From the NCBI RefSeq assembly GCF_011302055.1, contig NZ_CP049871.1, forward strand, positions 1,012,501 through 1,076,500: a DNA stretch of 64,000 nucleotides, read 5' to 3'. Every line of letters begins with the position of its first letter. Positions within the stretch are counted from its first letter, which is position 1. The notes under the pieces were generated by a model. It worked only from the letters and a program-made list of their open reading frames with translations, was not told where the DNA came from and ran no database searches. The translations under genes and the position numbers were made by a program. Positions 53,252 to 60,722 of this stretch are shown here, piece after piece. This stretch comes from Sphingomonas sinipercae. Its GTDB lineage: Bacteria; Pseudomonadota; Alphaproteobacteria; Sphingomonadales; Sphingomonadaceae.

Positions 53252-53568
53252 CAGTCGTCCAGGCTCAACTTGGCCCGCCACCCATCGGCGAGGAGGTCGT
53301 GCGTTTCGGAATGCTTCTTCATGTAAGCGGCGAAGAACGGACACGACGGGATGACTTTGAGCTGCCGCTTGCGAGCAGCGGCAAGGGCCGCCTCGATCAG
53401 CCGCGTGCCCAACCCCTGTCCTTCATGGCTTGGCGGCACTTTCGTATGGGTGAAAGCGATCGTGCCGTCTTTCAGCGTATATTGGGCGACAGCTCGTTCA
53501 TCCCCGAGGTCGATTTCGAAGCGACTTTCATCGGGATTGTCGCGAACGGCGATCTGCGCTTCGGCCAT
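53251..53568 (-). CDS. GNAT-type N-acetyltransferase (YidJ-like)
   Basis: Short GNAT protein of 105 residues of the COG2388 type: AQYTLKDGTIAFTHTKVP, the acetyl-CoA loop PPSHEGQGLGTRLIEAAL, and VIPSCPFFAAYMKKHSE, with the conserved cysteine after the loop. The substrate is unknown. ATG 53568 fits. Overlaps the membrane-protein gene by four bases. Confidence 0.85.
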   Translation of the reverse strand: MAEAQIAVRDNPDESRFEIDLGDERAVAQYTLKDGTIAFTHTKVPPSHEGQGLGTRLIEAALAAARKRQLKVIPSCPFFAAYMKKHSETHDLLADGWRAKLSLDD

Positions 53569-53613
53569 TCGCCGCTTCTAGCCATTCCGGCACGGCAACG
53601 CCATCGCAAGCGG

Positions 53614-53793
53614 TCAGTGCACCTGCTTGTTAGGCTCGCGCGGTTCGCAATCGACCTCGTCCAATGCTTGCAGCAAATCTTCGAAGCAGGGCGCGTCGTC
53701 GACCGGCCAGGCGCGGTCGAAGGTCGGGCCCAGTAGGTCCAAGTCCCGCTGGGTCAAAAGGCCGAAGGCCACGATGCGCCGGTTATCATTCAC
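53614..53793 (-). CDS. Small protein of unknown function (59 residues)
   Basis: A 59-residue frame with codon use like its neighbours: RRIVAFGLLTQRDLDLLGPT, then DDAPCFEDLLQALDEVD and a polar tail. The first block recalls a small sphingomonad protein from memory. The start is a GTG at 53793 without an obvious ribosome site. 45 bases upstream of the GNAT gene and on the same strand, so likely the first gene of that small operon. Confidence 0.55.
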   Translation of the reverse strand: MNDNRRIVAFGLLTQRDLDLLGPTFDRAWPVDDAPCFEDLLQALDEVDCEPREPNKQVH

Positions 53794-53955
53794 AGTGCAT
53801 AGAACGCCGGGAGCGGACGAGAGTGCCTTTAAATCGGCCGATGCGGGACAAGTTAAATCCGGAAACGCCAGAGCGCGCCGGCGGCGCGGCGGAGCGAACT
53901 TCCGTCGCCGATGCCTGCCCTTATGCTTGGACGCGTCGAGGGTCGGAGAATAAAA

Positions 53956-54222
53956 GTGGCGTGGATGATCGGCCGCACCGAAGCGGTGAACAACCCGGAA
54001 GGTGCACGGCGCAAGGCGCTGGAAAAACTACGAAATTTAGTAAATCTGGATGACCCGGAGGGGGTCGTTGTGCCGATCCTGCTGGACGCCTTGCTGATGG
54101 TCGAAAGCTATCGCGGCGCCCGCCATCAAGTCACCTTCCTCCCGGAGCTCACAGCGAGCGTCGATGCGATGCTGCGCGAGCTGACCATCGTCGAGAAGGC
54201 CGAGGCCTGGGCGGCCGAATAG
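53956..54222 (+). CDS. Small alpha-helical protein of unknown function
   Basis: An 88-residue protein starting at GTG 53956, seven bases after GGAG; an upstream ATG at 53911 is in frame but has no ribosome site. The chain is helical and charged (ARRKALEKLRNLVNL; LPELTASVDAMLRELTIVEK), without signal or membrane segment. Its TAG stop abuts the stop of the convergent M61 gene in a TAGCTA palindrome. No family recognised. Confidence 0.6.
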   Translation: MAWMIGRTEAVNNPEGARRKALEKLRNLVNLDDPEGVVVPILLDALLMVESYRGARHQVTFLPELTASVDAMLRELTIVEKAEAWAAE

Positions 54223-56073
54223 CTATTTGGCAGGTGCCGGCTCGGCGCCCAGCCAGGCTGTGCGGAAGGCCTGCTGGGCCGGCGAGAGCGTCTTTCCGAT
54301 CGCCTCGTCCCGCACGATTTCCACCGTCGGGTCGCCAACGAAGGTCAGCATGGCGGTGCGCTCATGGCCGCGCTGGACGAAGCGGACGGCGACCGATTGG
54401 CCCGGCTTCGTTTTGGCCAGGACTTTGTCCCAATCCGCCTTGCTCTCGATCTTGGCGCCGGCGACGCTGAGCAGCCGATCGCCACGTTCGATACCCGCGA
54501 TGTAGAGCGGCGATCCCGGCTGCGTGGCGCTGTCCAAGGACAGCTCGTTCTTCGTCGCGGTCAGGTCGACGTCGCCCGCGAAGGCCTTGCCGGGGTTGGC
54601 GGGCCGGACGGACAGTCCCGCCTGCGCGAGCAACGGAGCAAGATCAGGCAGCGCGCTGCCGCGGATGAAGCGCGTGAAGACGTCGCTGGCAAAGGCCGGG
54701 TCGCGGGTGAATTCGGCCAGCCCGCGTTCGAGGTCTGCGGTCGTGAACGGCCGTTCGTTGACCCCGTTGCGAAGCCACATGTGGCGCATGAAGCCGTCCA
54801 GCGAGAGGCCGCGCTGCCGAAGCATCAGGTCCAGGGACAGCCCGATCGCGGCGCCGTAGGGGTAATAGTTGGTGATGATGTTGGGCGTCGTCGGATCGAC
54901 TGACGTCGCAGCGTCGACGAACGGGGCCCGAAGGCTCATTTCCAGCGGCGAGCCGAAGCTTCGGCCCGGCCCGTTGGCGACGTAATTCCAGGTGCCGGCA
55001 AGGCCCTGCAGGAAGCGGTCCGTGCTCGATTCCCCAGCGCGGCGAATGAACAACGGCCCGTAATAGGTCGTGAAGCCTTCCGCGAACCATAGAGATGGCG
55101 TCGGATTGGCGCGGGTGAAGTCGAACGGCTCCAGCTCGCGCGGGCGCAGGCGCTCGACGTTCCAACTGTGGAAAAACTCGTGGCTGATCGTCCCCAGCTG
55201 CGCATAATCGCTGGCCGCGAGCCCGCCGCGCCCGCTTACGATCGTCGAGTTGCGGTGCTCCATCCCGTCGCCGCTCGCCTGCGGCATGGCATCGACGATG
55301 AAGGTGTACGTACCCGTGTCATAGGGGGCAGGGGCGCCGAACACCGCGATTTCCTGGGCCACCACCTTTTGCGTCTTCGCCATCAGTTTATCGACGTCCG
55401 CGGCGGTGCCTTCATGGTGAACCGCCAGCCGGATGGTTCGCGGCCCGCCGGGCGAGGGAACGGTCCAGCTGCGCATGTCGAAGTCGCTCAATTCCGCCGG
55501 GCTATCCATCAGATATTGGAAATTGGGCGCCTGGAATGTGAAGGGGTCGGCGGTCGGGAACAGCTGGGTGGCAACCTTCCAGCTCGCGTCGAACGGCTTG
55601 AAGCGGACGGTGACCGGTCGGTCGTCATAGCCCGTAGCCCACATCAGCGTCGCCGGCATGTTCAGATGCGCGTGGGTGGGATCGATCTGCGCGTAGGTGC
55701 CGTCGCCGCGGTCGGCATAGAGCGTGTAGGTGACTCGAACCGTCCCGTCGCCCGACGGCAGCACCGTCCAGCCGTACGGGTCGCTCCGGATGATTGCGAG
55801 CGGTCGTCCGGCGCCGTCGCTCGCCGAGACTGCGTAAACGTTCTTCGCAAACTCGTGGAGCGCGTAGCGGCCGGGGGAGGAGCGCGACATTTGGTATCGC
55901 ATCGGACCCGGCCGGACGGCGCGGTAGGTAACGGTAATCCGCGCTTCGTTATGGACGGCGTTGTCGAAGCTTAGCGCATATTCGACCGGAGGCGCGGAAG
56001 GCTGCCGCTGCGCGGCCACCGGCATCGCGGCGCCAAGTGCAGTAGTGAAAGCGAGGACGTGCGGCAGCTTCAT
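54223..56073 (-). CDS. M61 family metallopeptidase with PDZ domain
   Basis: Exported zinc aminopeptidase-like enzyme (glycyl aminopeptidase family), 616 residues. Signal peptide about 1-20 (ending AQR/VAA). An N-terminal beta domain precedes the catalytic domain with HEFFHSWN (His298, Glu299, His302) and LWFAEGFTTYY, the downstream zinc-ligand block, followed by a PDZ-like domain (GDRLLSVAGAKIESKADWDKVL). ATG 56073 is chosen for the signal peptide; the frame is open further upstream without support. Likely periplasmic; targets unknown. Confidence 0.92.
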   Translation of the reverse strand: MKLPHVLAFTTALGAAMPVAAQRQPSAPPVEYALSFDNAVHNEARITVTYRAVRPGPMRYQMSRSSPGRYALHEFAKNVYAVSASDGAGRPLAIIRSDPYGWTVLPSGDGTVRVTYTLYADRGDGTYAQIDPTHAHLNMPATLMWATGYDDRPVTVRFKPFDASWKVATQLFPTADPFTFQAPNFQYLMDSPAELSDFDMRSWTVPSPGGPRTIRLAVHHEGTAADVDKLMAKTQKVVAQEIAVFGAPAPYDTGTYTFIVDAMPQASGDGMEHRNSTIVSGRGGLAASDYAQLGTISHEFFHSWNVERLRPRELEPFDFTRANPTPSLWFAEGFTTYYGPLFIRRAGESSTDRFLQGLAGTWNYVANGPGRSFGSPLEMSLRAPFVDAATSVDPTTPNIITNYYPYGAAIGLSLDLMLRQRGLSLDGFMRHMWLRNGVNERPFTTADLERGLAEFTRDPAFASDVFTRFIRGSALPDLAPLLAQAGLSVRPANPGKAFAGDVDLTATKNELSLDSATQPGSPLYIAGIERGDRLLSVAGAKIESKADWDKVLAKTKPGQSVAVRFVQRGHERTAMLTFVGDPTVEIVRDEAIGKTLSPAQQAFRTAWLGAEPAPAK

Positions 56074-56146
56074 CGGATGCTCCGGATCGCAAAAGAGGCC
56101 GGAGCGTAGCAAGATGTTGCGCCGCCACAACAACCATCTTTCGGGG

Positions 56147-56863
56147 TCAATCAGGCGCAAACATGCCGGCCAAAGCCAGCGCGTCGGAAGTGGCGGCGGA
56201 CGAGGCCGTGTTGTCGAAAATGCACCAGGAGTCAGGCGCGCCGTCTTCGCGGATCCCGGCGGCGACTTCCGCGATCCGGTCCGCATAGCTGGACCGATAC
56301 ATCACCGGCGATCCGTGCAGCCGCCAATAGGCCAGACCGCGCCAGCCGCCCGGCCGCGCGGCAGCTTCGCAAATCGCGGGATCGGCGGCCACGCGCGCCA
56401 CTTCGTGATGGTCGAGCAGCGCATCCGCCTGATCCGTGAACCAGCTCAGGTGGCGCGGCTCGCAAGCAATCCGCGCCGCTGTCCGGCCGCGCAGGTCGCG
56501 GAAGAATGCGGACGCCACCGCGGCGTCGAAATCGAGCTTGGGTGGAAGCTGCACCAGCAACACGGCGAGCGCGTTGCCCAAATGGTGCGCCTGTTCGAGG
56601 AAGTCGCCGACGAGGTCGTTGCAGCCGGCCAGCTTCGCCTGGTGGGTCACCGTCCTTGGAAGTTTCACCGAGAAGCGGAAGTCCTGCGGCACGCTATCGC
56701 GCCAGCGCTGCCAGGTCGAGGCGCGGTGCGGGCGATGGAAGGAGCTGTTGATCTCAGCCGCGCCGAAGCGAGTGGCATAGCGCTGGAGCGAGGTGCCTTC
56801 GCCAAATTCGTCGGCAACCTGTCTAGGGATCGCCCATCCGGCAGTGCCGATTTTGACCGTCAT
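56147..56863 (-). CDS. DUF72 domain protein
   Basis: A 238-residue protein of the DUF72/YecE family: KIGTAGWAIPR at the N-terminus, YATRFGAAEINSSFHRPHR, VKLPRTVTHQ, LLVQLPPKLDFD and a late WCIFDNTASSAATSDALAL block. The TIM-barrel fold is known for this family; the function is not established, although related proteins have been linked to nucleic-acid processing. Upstream of the M61 gene on the same strand. Confidence 0.9.
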   Translation of the reverse strand: MTVKIGTAGWAIPRQVADEFGEGTSLQRYATRFGAAEINSSFHRPHRASTWQRWRDSVPQDFRFSVKLPRTVTHQAKLAGCNDLVGDFLEQAHHLGNALAVLLVQLPPKLDFDAAVASAFFRDLRGRTAARIACEPRHLSWFTDQADALLDHHEVARVAADPAICEAAARPGGWRGLAYWRLHGSPVMYRSSYADRIAEVAAGIREDGAPDSWCIFDNTASSAATSDALALAGMFAPD

Positions 56864-56973
56864 GCCGCCCTAACGCCGCCGATTGCGGGAGGTGCCGCGG
56901 CTCCGCCGCTCCAAGGCATTGCAGCGCACAAAAACTTGTGGTTGAAATTGCGCTGGAGCGTGGGGCGGGGTCG

Positions 56974-57144
56974 ATGAAACTTTACCGGATCAACAAGCTG
57001 AAGCGGGTCGGTGGACCCGTTATCAAGTCGAAGGATATCCTCGCGCGCGACGCTGCGGACGCGGTGAGCACGGCGGAAAACAGCGAGGATTGCCCGATCT
57101 GCGACGTCCTTGAAGCCGGCAAGAAGGTCGGCGCCGTCACCTGA
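56974..57144 (+). CDS. Small conserved-looking protein of unknown function
   Basis: A 56-residue protein: MKLYRINKLKRVGGPVIKSK then RDAADAVSTAENSEDCPICD and a short tail. The CPIC pair could bind metal or form a disulphide, but there is only one such pair. ATG 56974 follows GGGGCGGGG. Convergent with uvrD, 24 bases from its stop. Confidence 0.55.
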   Translation: MKLYRINKLKRVGGPVIKSKDILARDAADAVSTAENSEDCPICDVLEAGKKVGAVT

Positions 57145-57168
57145 AGCGCAACGCCGTCGGCGCGGCGG

Positions 57169-59463
57169 TCAGCCGGCGCTGACGAAGCTGTCGAGCACCT
57201 TTTTCATGCCCGCATGCTCGAATTCGATTTCGAGCTTATTGCCTTCGATCGCCTGGATCGTGCCGTAGCCGAACTTCCCGTGGAAGACGCGCTGGCCCAG
57301 CTCCAGATCGTCGCGCCCCTTGTTGCCAAGCGAGACGGCCGAAGCGCGGGCTTCGATCACGCGCGTGGGCTCGGTGCTGAAGCGGCCGCCGCTGCTGGCG
57401 CGCTGCCAGCCGGGGCCGCGGGTGCTGGCGCGCTTGGCCGCGCCGCTGGCGAGGTGGGCGAAGGGGTCGCCGCGCTCGCTCCATTGCGCGCGCCACAGGC
57501 TCTCGCCCCCGGTCATCGTCGTTTCGGTCTCGATCTCGGTCTCGGGCAGTTCGGCGACGAAGCGGGAGGGGAGGCTGCTTGTCCACTGGCCGTAGATCCG
57601 CCGGTTGGCGGCGTGGAGGATCGTGCATTTGCGGCGTGCGCGGGTGATCGCGACGTAGGCGAGGCGCCGTTCCTCCTCGAGGCTCTTGAGGCCGCCTTCG
57701 TCGAGCGCCCGCTGCGAGGGGAAAATGCCTTCCTCCCAGCCGGGCAGGAAGACAGTATCGAACTCCAACCCCTTGGCGGCGTGGATGGTCATGATCGTGA
57801 CCTTGTCGCGGCCGCGGTCCTCGTCATTGTCCATCACCAGGCTGACATGTTCGAGGAAGCCGGAGAGGTTTTCATATTCCTCCATCGCCCGAGCGAGCTC
57901 CTGGAGGTTGTCGAGCCGGCCCGATGCCTCGGCCGACCGTTCGGCCTGAAGCATTGCCGTGTAGCCGCTTTCATCGAGGACGATCCGCGCCAGTTCCGCA
58001 TGGGGCAGCTCGGCAGCCATCTGCCGCCAGCGAGAGATGTCGCCGACGAAGCGGCCCAGCGAATTGCGCGCGCGTGCCTGCAAGTCGTCGCTGTCGAGCA
58101 TCGCCGCAGCGGCCATCAGCAGCGGCTGCTGGCTGGCGCGGGCAGCGGTGTGGATTGTAGCGATCGCCTTGTCGCCAAGCCCGCGTTTCGGCTGGTTGAC
58201 GATGCGTTCGAACGCGAGATCGTCGGCGGGTTGGTGGATCAGGCGCAGGTAAGCGAGTGCATCGCGAATCTCGGCGCGCTCGTAAAAGCGGAAGCCGCCG
58301 ATGATCTGGTAGGGCAGGCCAATGGCGATGAAGCGTTCTTCGAACTCGCGGGTCTGGAACTGCGCGCGGACCAGGATCGCGACTTCGGAAAGCGGGCGGC
58401 CGCGAGCCTGCGCGCGCTCAATCTCCTCGCCGACCCGCCGCGCTTCCTCCGGCCCATCCCAGACGCCGACGACGCGGATCTTCTCCCCGTCGCCCGCTTC
58501 GGTCCACAAGGTCTTGCCGAGCCGGCCGGAATTGTTGGCGATCAGCCCGTCGGCGGCGGCAAGGATGTGGCTGGTCGAGCGGTAATTTTGTTCCAGGCGA
58601 ACGATCTTGGCGCCGGGAAAATCCTTTTCGAAGCGCAGGATGTTCGCGACTTCCGCGCCGCGCCAGCTGTAGATCGACTGGTCGTCGTCGCCGACGCAGC
58701 ACAAGTTGCGCCGCGGCTCCGCGAGCAGGCGAAGCCACTCGTACTGGCCGCTGTTCGTATCCTGATATTCGTCGACCAGGATATAGCGGAAGCGGTCACG
58801 ATACTGGCCGAGTACGTCGGGATGCTTGCGGAAAATGGCGAGCATATGGAGCAAGAGGTCGCCGAAGTCGCAGGCGTTGAGCGTGCGCAGGCGAGCCTGG
58901 TACGCGCTGTAAAGCTCGCGCCCGCGGCCCGGGCCGAACGCTTCCGCTTCGCCCGCATCGACCTGCTCTGGAGTCCAGCCGCGGTTCTTCCAGCGGTCGA
59001 TCATCCCCGCCAGCTGGCGCGCGGGCCAGCGCTTGTCGTCGAGGTTGGCCGCCTGGATCAGCTGCTTGAGGACTCGCAGCTGGTCGTCGGTGTCGAGGAT
59101 GGTGAAATTGGACTGCAGGCCGACCAGCTCCGCGTGGGTGCGGAGCATTCGTGCGGCGACCGAGTGAAAGGTGCCGAGCCAGGGCATGCCCTCGATTGCG
59201 CCGCCGCTGATTTGGGCGATGCGCTCCTTCATTTCGCGGGCGGCCTTGTTGGTGAAGGTCACCGCCAGGATCTGGCTGGGCCAGGCCTTGCGCGTGGCGA
59301 TCAGGTTGGCCAGGCGCGCGGTCAGGGCGGCGGTCTTGCCGGTGCCAGCGCCGGCCAGCACCAGCACCGGCCCCTCGGTGGTCAGGACCGCATCCCGCTG
59401 CGGCGGATTGAGTCCCGCGAGCCAGGGTGATTCGGGCATCATTTCGGCGGGCTCGGGCACCAT
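57169..59463 (-). CDS. uvrD: UvrD/PcrA-type ATP-dependent DNA helicase
   Basis: Superfamily 1A 3'-5' helicase for nucleotide-excision and mismatch repair. Seen: Q-motif LNPPQRDAVL, Walker A GAGTGKT (about 38-44), TFTNKAAREMKERI, motif II DEYQDTNSGQY, QNYRSTSHIL, motif V GLEFDTVFLPGWEEGIFPS, and motif VI VAITRARRKCTIL. The C-terminus has a GQRVFHGKFGYGTI Tudor-like RNA-polymerase-interaction domain, as in PcrA/UvrD. The start is probably ATG 59463; the frame is open to 59520 and a second pair of ATGs lies at residues 8-9. The long gene-free stretch lies upstream of it. Confidence 0.94.
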   Translation of the reverse strand: MVPEPAEMMPESPWLAGLNPPQRDAVLTTEGPVLVLAGAGTGKTAALTARLANLIATRKAWPSQILAVTFTNKAAREMKERIAQISGGAIEGMPWLGTFHSVAARMLRTHAELVGLQSNFTILDTDDQLRVLKQLIQAANLDDKRWPARQLAGMIDRWKNRGWTPEQVDAGEAEAFGPGRGRELYSAYQARLRTLNACDFGDLLLHMLAIFRKHPDVLGQYRDRFRYILVDEYQDTNSGQYEWLRLLAEPRRNLCCVGDDDQSIYSWRGAEVANILRFEKDFPGAKIVRLEQNYRSTSHILAAADGLIANNSGRLGKTLWTEAGDGEKIRVVGVWDGPEEARRVGEEIERAQARGRPLSEVAILVRAQFQTREFEERFIAIGLPYQIIGGFRFYERAEIRDALAYLRLIHQPADDLAFERIVNQPKRGLGDKAIATIHTAARASQQPLLMAAAAMLDSDDLQARARNSLGRFVGDISRWRQMAAELPHAELARIVLDESGYTAMLQAERSAEASGRLDNLQELARAMEEYENLSGFLEHVSLVMDNDEDRGRDKVTIMTIHAAKGLEFDTVFLPGWEEGIFPSQRALDEGGLKSLEEERRLAYVAITRARRKCTILHAANRRIYGQWTSSLPSRFVAELPETEIETETTMTGGESLWRAQWSERGDPFAHLASGAAKRASTRGPGWQRASSGGRFSTEPTRVIEARASAVSLGNKGRDDLELGQRVFHGKFGYGTIQAIEGNKLEIEFEHAGMKKVLDSFVSAG

Positions 59464-59543
59464 TGCGAGGTAGTGAAGCGAGAACGAAACGGCAACCGCC
59501 GCCGCAGATGGTTGCCGCACCGAAACTGTGCACGAAATCCCCG

Positions 59544-59552
59544 TTATCCACA
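59544..59552 (+). promoter_or_regulatory. Isolated perfect DnaA box
   Basis: TTATCCACA matches the DnaA consensus exactly, about 80 bases upstream of the helicase start. A single box with no neighbours or AT-rich DUE does not make an origin. It could regulate the helicase gene or be chance. Confidence 0.35.
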
Positions 59553-59669
59553 GGCTAATTATGACCGATTCCGCTTTTCCGACTCGGCCGGCTGCAGCAT
59601 AAGGAATGGGTGATCGGGACGGCGGCTCCCGGCCTCATCGGAAAGCCGGAAACGGACGGAAGATGCGGC

Positions 59670-60108
59670 AGGTGACCAAAGGTCCGATCTCCACCGGCAG
59701 GCAAGGCCGAAGCTCTTCGGAGCGGAAGCGGGCCAGTCGGAAGAGGCGCCGGAAGAGATGATCTTCGACTTGCGCGACGCGGCTTATCGGAAGGTTCTTC
59801 GGAACCGGACGTCAAGCAGAGCGAGGCGCGATGTTGGGATCGTCCCAAGAAGGGCCGCGGAACATTGGCAGGCTTTGACCTTCGGGTCAGGCACGGCAAC
59901 TCCGGACGCAAGCGAGGTCTTCGGACTGGCGCAGCGAATTGAGAAGCCAGGCTCCTCCGCAAGGAGGGAGCGGTTGATGGGAAGCGACGCCTGAGCTGGT
60001 GAGCCAGACTTCAGGAAGCGGGTCCCCTGGGCTCGGTTGATGAAGCGAGGCAGATCCTTCGCTCGGCGCAGTGGGGGCTGGCAGCAATGCCGGCCCCCAT
60101 TTCTGTTT
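59670..60108 (+). ncRNA. Candidate large structured non-coding RNA
   Basis: The stretch 59464-60211 has no credible gene; frames here have no protein-like composition. From about 59670 to 60108 the plus strand is full of hairpins. Four have the very stable C(TTCG)G tetraloop: GCTC/GAGC (59712-59723), GGTTC/GAACC (59793-59806), TGACC/GGTCA (59876-59889), GGTC/GACT (59916-59927). Others: GACC/GGTC (59674-59684), TTGGGA/TCCCAA (59834-59848), CCTCC-GCAA-GGAGG (59954-59967), CTGG/CCAG within CCTGA/TCAGG (59990-60015), AGCGAGG/CCTTCGCT (60044-60063). It ends in an intrinsic terminator. I do not see the signature of RNase P RNA, SRP RNA or tmRNA. The 5' end is unknown; 59670 is where strong structure begins. 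Confidence 0.6.
60071..60108 (+). terminator. Intrinsic terminator ending the structured RNA
   Basis: GGGGGCTGGCA (60073-60083) pairs with TGCCGGCCCCC (60088-60098) around a GCAA tetraloop, eleven pairs with one G-T and two more possible outside, followed by ATTTCTGTTT. There is no coding gene upstream on the plus strand for it to terminate, so it marks the 3' end of a non-coding transcript. Confidence 0.8.
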
Positions 60109-60211
60109 GGGGCGCGGCGGGTGCCCAAATGCGACGGCTCCGTAGCTATAGCCGGTGGCTCAAGTGCGATGTGTCGAGAACCGATTTTCCCCACTTATCG
60201 GTTTGAGCGCG

Positions 60212-60403
60212 ATGGCTGATGACAAAGTCTATGATGAGCCTACGCACGTCGATGCGGTTGAGGGTGTCGTTACCCTCATTGGACCCGATGCCGTCGACGT
60301 GCGAATGACCCCCGATGCTGCTGAAGAGACTTCGGAACGCCTGTTGGAAGGGGCGATGAAGGCGCGCGGCCAGGCGTTCTTCGGTGACAAGCGCGAACGC
60401 TGA
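60212..60403 (+). CDS. Small acidic protein of unknown function (63 residues)
   Basis: ATG 60212 opens MADDKVYDEPTHVDAVEG, then VVTLIGPDAVDVRMTPDAAE and a helical tail. The pattern resembles a small conserved sphingomonad protein I recall without a function. No signal peptide. A 7-bp inverted repeat (60179-60185/60197-60203) lies just before the start. The stop is followed, seven bases on, by the stop of a convergent gene. Confidence 0.6.
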   Translation: MADDKVYDEPTHVDAVEGVVTLIGPDAVDVRMTPDAAEETSERLLEGAMKARGQAFFGDKRER

Positions 60404-60410
60404 TCGCCGG

Positions 60411-60650
60411 CTATTTTTTTCGGGGTTCGATCCTGGCGACGAGCCGGCTGCCCTGCCAAAGTTCGCAGACGACGGATTTCTTCATGGCCTGGGCATTGCG
60501 GACGGCCGACTCATCATCGTCGGCATCGATCCACTCGGCCGCGGCAAAACTTCCCGCACCATCGATATGGTACAACCGGTACGCAGTCACAGACGAAGTG
60601 CCCCCCACATCGTAGGGGACAAGACTGGCACCGTTTTCGGGGGATTCCAA
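60411..60650 (-). CDS. Small protein of unknown function (about 79 residues)
   Basis: The core TAYRLYHIDGAGSFAAAEWI...VCELWQGSRLVARIEP resembles a widespread alphaproteobacterial small protein that ends in a LWQGxRxVAR block. The TTG at 60650 has GAGAG upstream; a GTG at 60590 would give the shorter, family-like form starting right at TAYRLY. No signal or membrane segment. Divergent from parC across an AT-rich stretch of about 70 bases. Confidence 0.55.
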   Translation of the reverse strand: MESPENGASLVPYDVGGTSSVTAYRLYHIDGAGSFAAAEWIDADDDESAVRNAQAMKKSVVCELWQGSRLVARIEPRKK

Positions 60651-60722
60651 TTAACTCTCGATAGCATGAACTTTTTATTGTCCTGCTTCCGCAGCGGCAA
60701 GAGCGTTGCTAGTCCAGCCGGC

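Noticed and set aside
57214..59430. Long plus-strand frame opposite the helicase gene
   Set aside because: Antisense shadow; the helicase motifs on the minus strand are complete and continuous.
59555..59962. Minus-strand frame in the gene-free stretch
   Set aside because: Product is Arg/Pro/Ser-rich without secondary-structure pattern, and the sequence is instead explained by RNA hairpins.
59670..60108. RNase P RNA, SRP RNA or tmRNA as identity of the structured RNA
   Set aside because: By eye I find no GAGGAAAGTCC-type P4 core, no SRP GGAAGG-type apical core, and no tRNA-like end with T arm and CCA or tag frame. A covariance search could overturn this.
59464..60211. Could the gene-free stretch be a replication origin?
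   Set aside because: Only one perfect DnaA box, no AT-rich unwinding region and no usual origin-flanking genes.
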